Assembly (NCBI GenBank): GCA_037501455.1
Contig: CM074862.1
Location: forward strand, 66,247,501-66,311,500
Source: Lantana camara
Lineage: Eukaryota; Streptophyta; Magnoliopsida; Lamiales; Verbenaceae
Length of the DNA stretch: 64,000 nucleotides
Direction of reading: 5' to 3'
Each line of letters begins with the position of its first letter. Position 1 is the first letter of the stretch. The notes beneath the pieces were generated by a model. The model was not told the DNA's origin. It was given only the letters and a program-made list of their open reading frames with translations, and did no database searches. The translations under genes were made by a program, and so were the position numbers. Below are positions 63,826 through 64,000 of this stretch, piece after piece.

Positions 63826-64000
63826 TGTGACGCCCCATCCGTTCGGCCGTACAGGTATAACGTCACAAGTGAGCTACTTGCGCTTTTAAATTATTCATAT
63901 ATGTTCTTATATGTTGACCTTTGAATTATATGAATTATATGAACGTCTTAATATATGAACTTTGATCAAGTGTTTTCTTTACCCTAATTGCTTATATGAC
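63826..64000 (+). repeat. TR-GAG LTR K, start only (window edge)
   Basis: TGTGACGCCCCATCC, the start of a TR-GAG-type LTR (element A starts TGTGACGCCCCGCC). It interrupts the protease frame of element J. The other end is outside the window. Confidence 0.7.

Overview
This window is plant nuclear DNA made almost entirely of transposable elements nested inside one another. I found no host protein gene, rRNA or tRNA gene that I can support. The evidence is: paired LTRs with matching 5-bp target-site duplications (TSDs), tRNA-type primer-binding sites, polypurine tracts, copia and gypsy protein motifs, a hAT-type DNA element with an 8-bp TSD, and a LINE 3' end. The Tat-type gypsy element with an added RNase H and the TR-GAG elements point to a land plant, probably a eudicot, in a gene-poor (pericentromere-like) region. 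No species is assigned.

Layout. 1-6224: a minus-strand Ty1/copia element cut by the window edge (integrase, protease-gag, 2.2-kb leader, 2-kb 5' LTR). It is inserted in an old plus-strand Tat gypsy remnant (6225-7478). 7665-24840: element B, a TR-GAG element (LTRs plus gag only) flanked by TSD AATAC. Its 3' LTR is split by minus-strand TR-GAG element A (12095-23506), whose gag is in turn split by solo LTR D (17231-19798, TSD CCACG). 26121-27669: a Tat LTR fragment (H) fused to a truncated TR-GAG LTR (G). 28010-36547: solo LTR E (TSD AACCC), holding solo LTR F (29244-33067, TSD TCTCC) and a 1.16-kb hAT derivative (33989-35145, TSD CGGTAGAC). 37914-44409: complete TR-GAG element C (TSD TTGTA). 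45138-57754: complete young Tat gypsy element (TSD ACGCC), with its pol on the minus strand and a spliced antisense gene on the plus strand. 57975-58995: solo Tat LTR I. 59346-59858: a fold-back element. 61535-62074: a 5'-truncated LINE with a 21-bp TSD. 62124-63825: a degenerate copia element (J), interrupted by another TR-GAG LTR (K) that runs off the end.

How the parts work together. The TR-GAG elements (A, B, C, solo LTRs D, E, F, fragments G, K) form one superfamily: LTRs of 2.4-3.8 kb with ends close to TGTAACGCCCC and GGGTGYTACA, and an iMet-type primer site and two-zinc-knuckle gag where these survive. No protease, RT or integrase was seen, so they must move using enzymes supplied in trans. 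Their LTRs share an architecture I do not know to be described: a splice donor AAG|GT about 0.25-0.8 kb in; within the following intron, an array of short palindromes whose sequence is specific to the family; a CAGTC...GACTG hairpin near the 3' end; and, in the internal region, a hairpin immediately 5' of the polypurine tract whose two arms change together between families. The young Tat element has three lesions in pol but an intact antisense gene with its own TATA box, two introns and a poly(A) signal.
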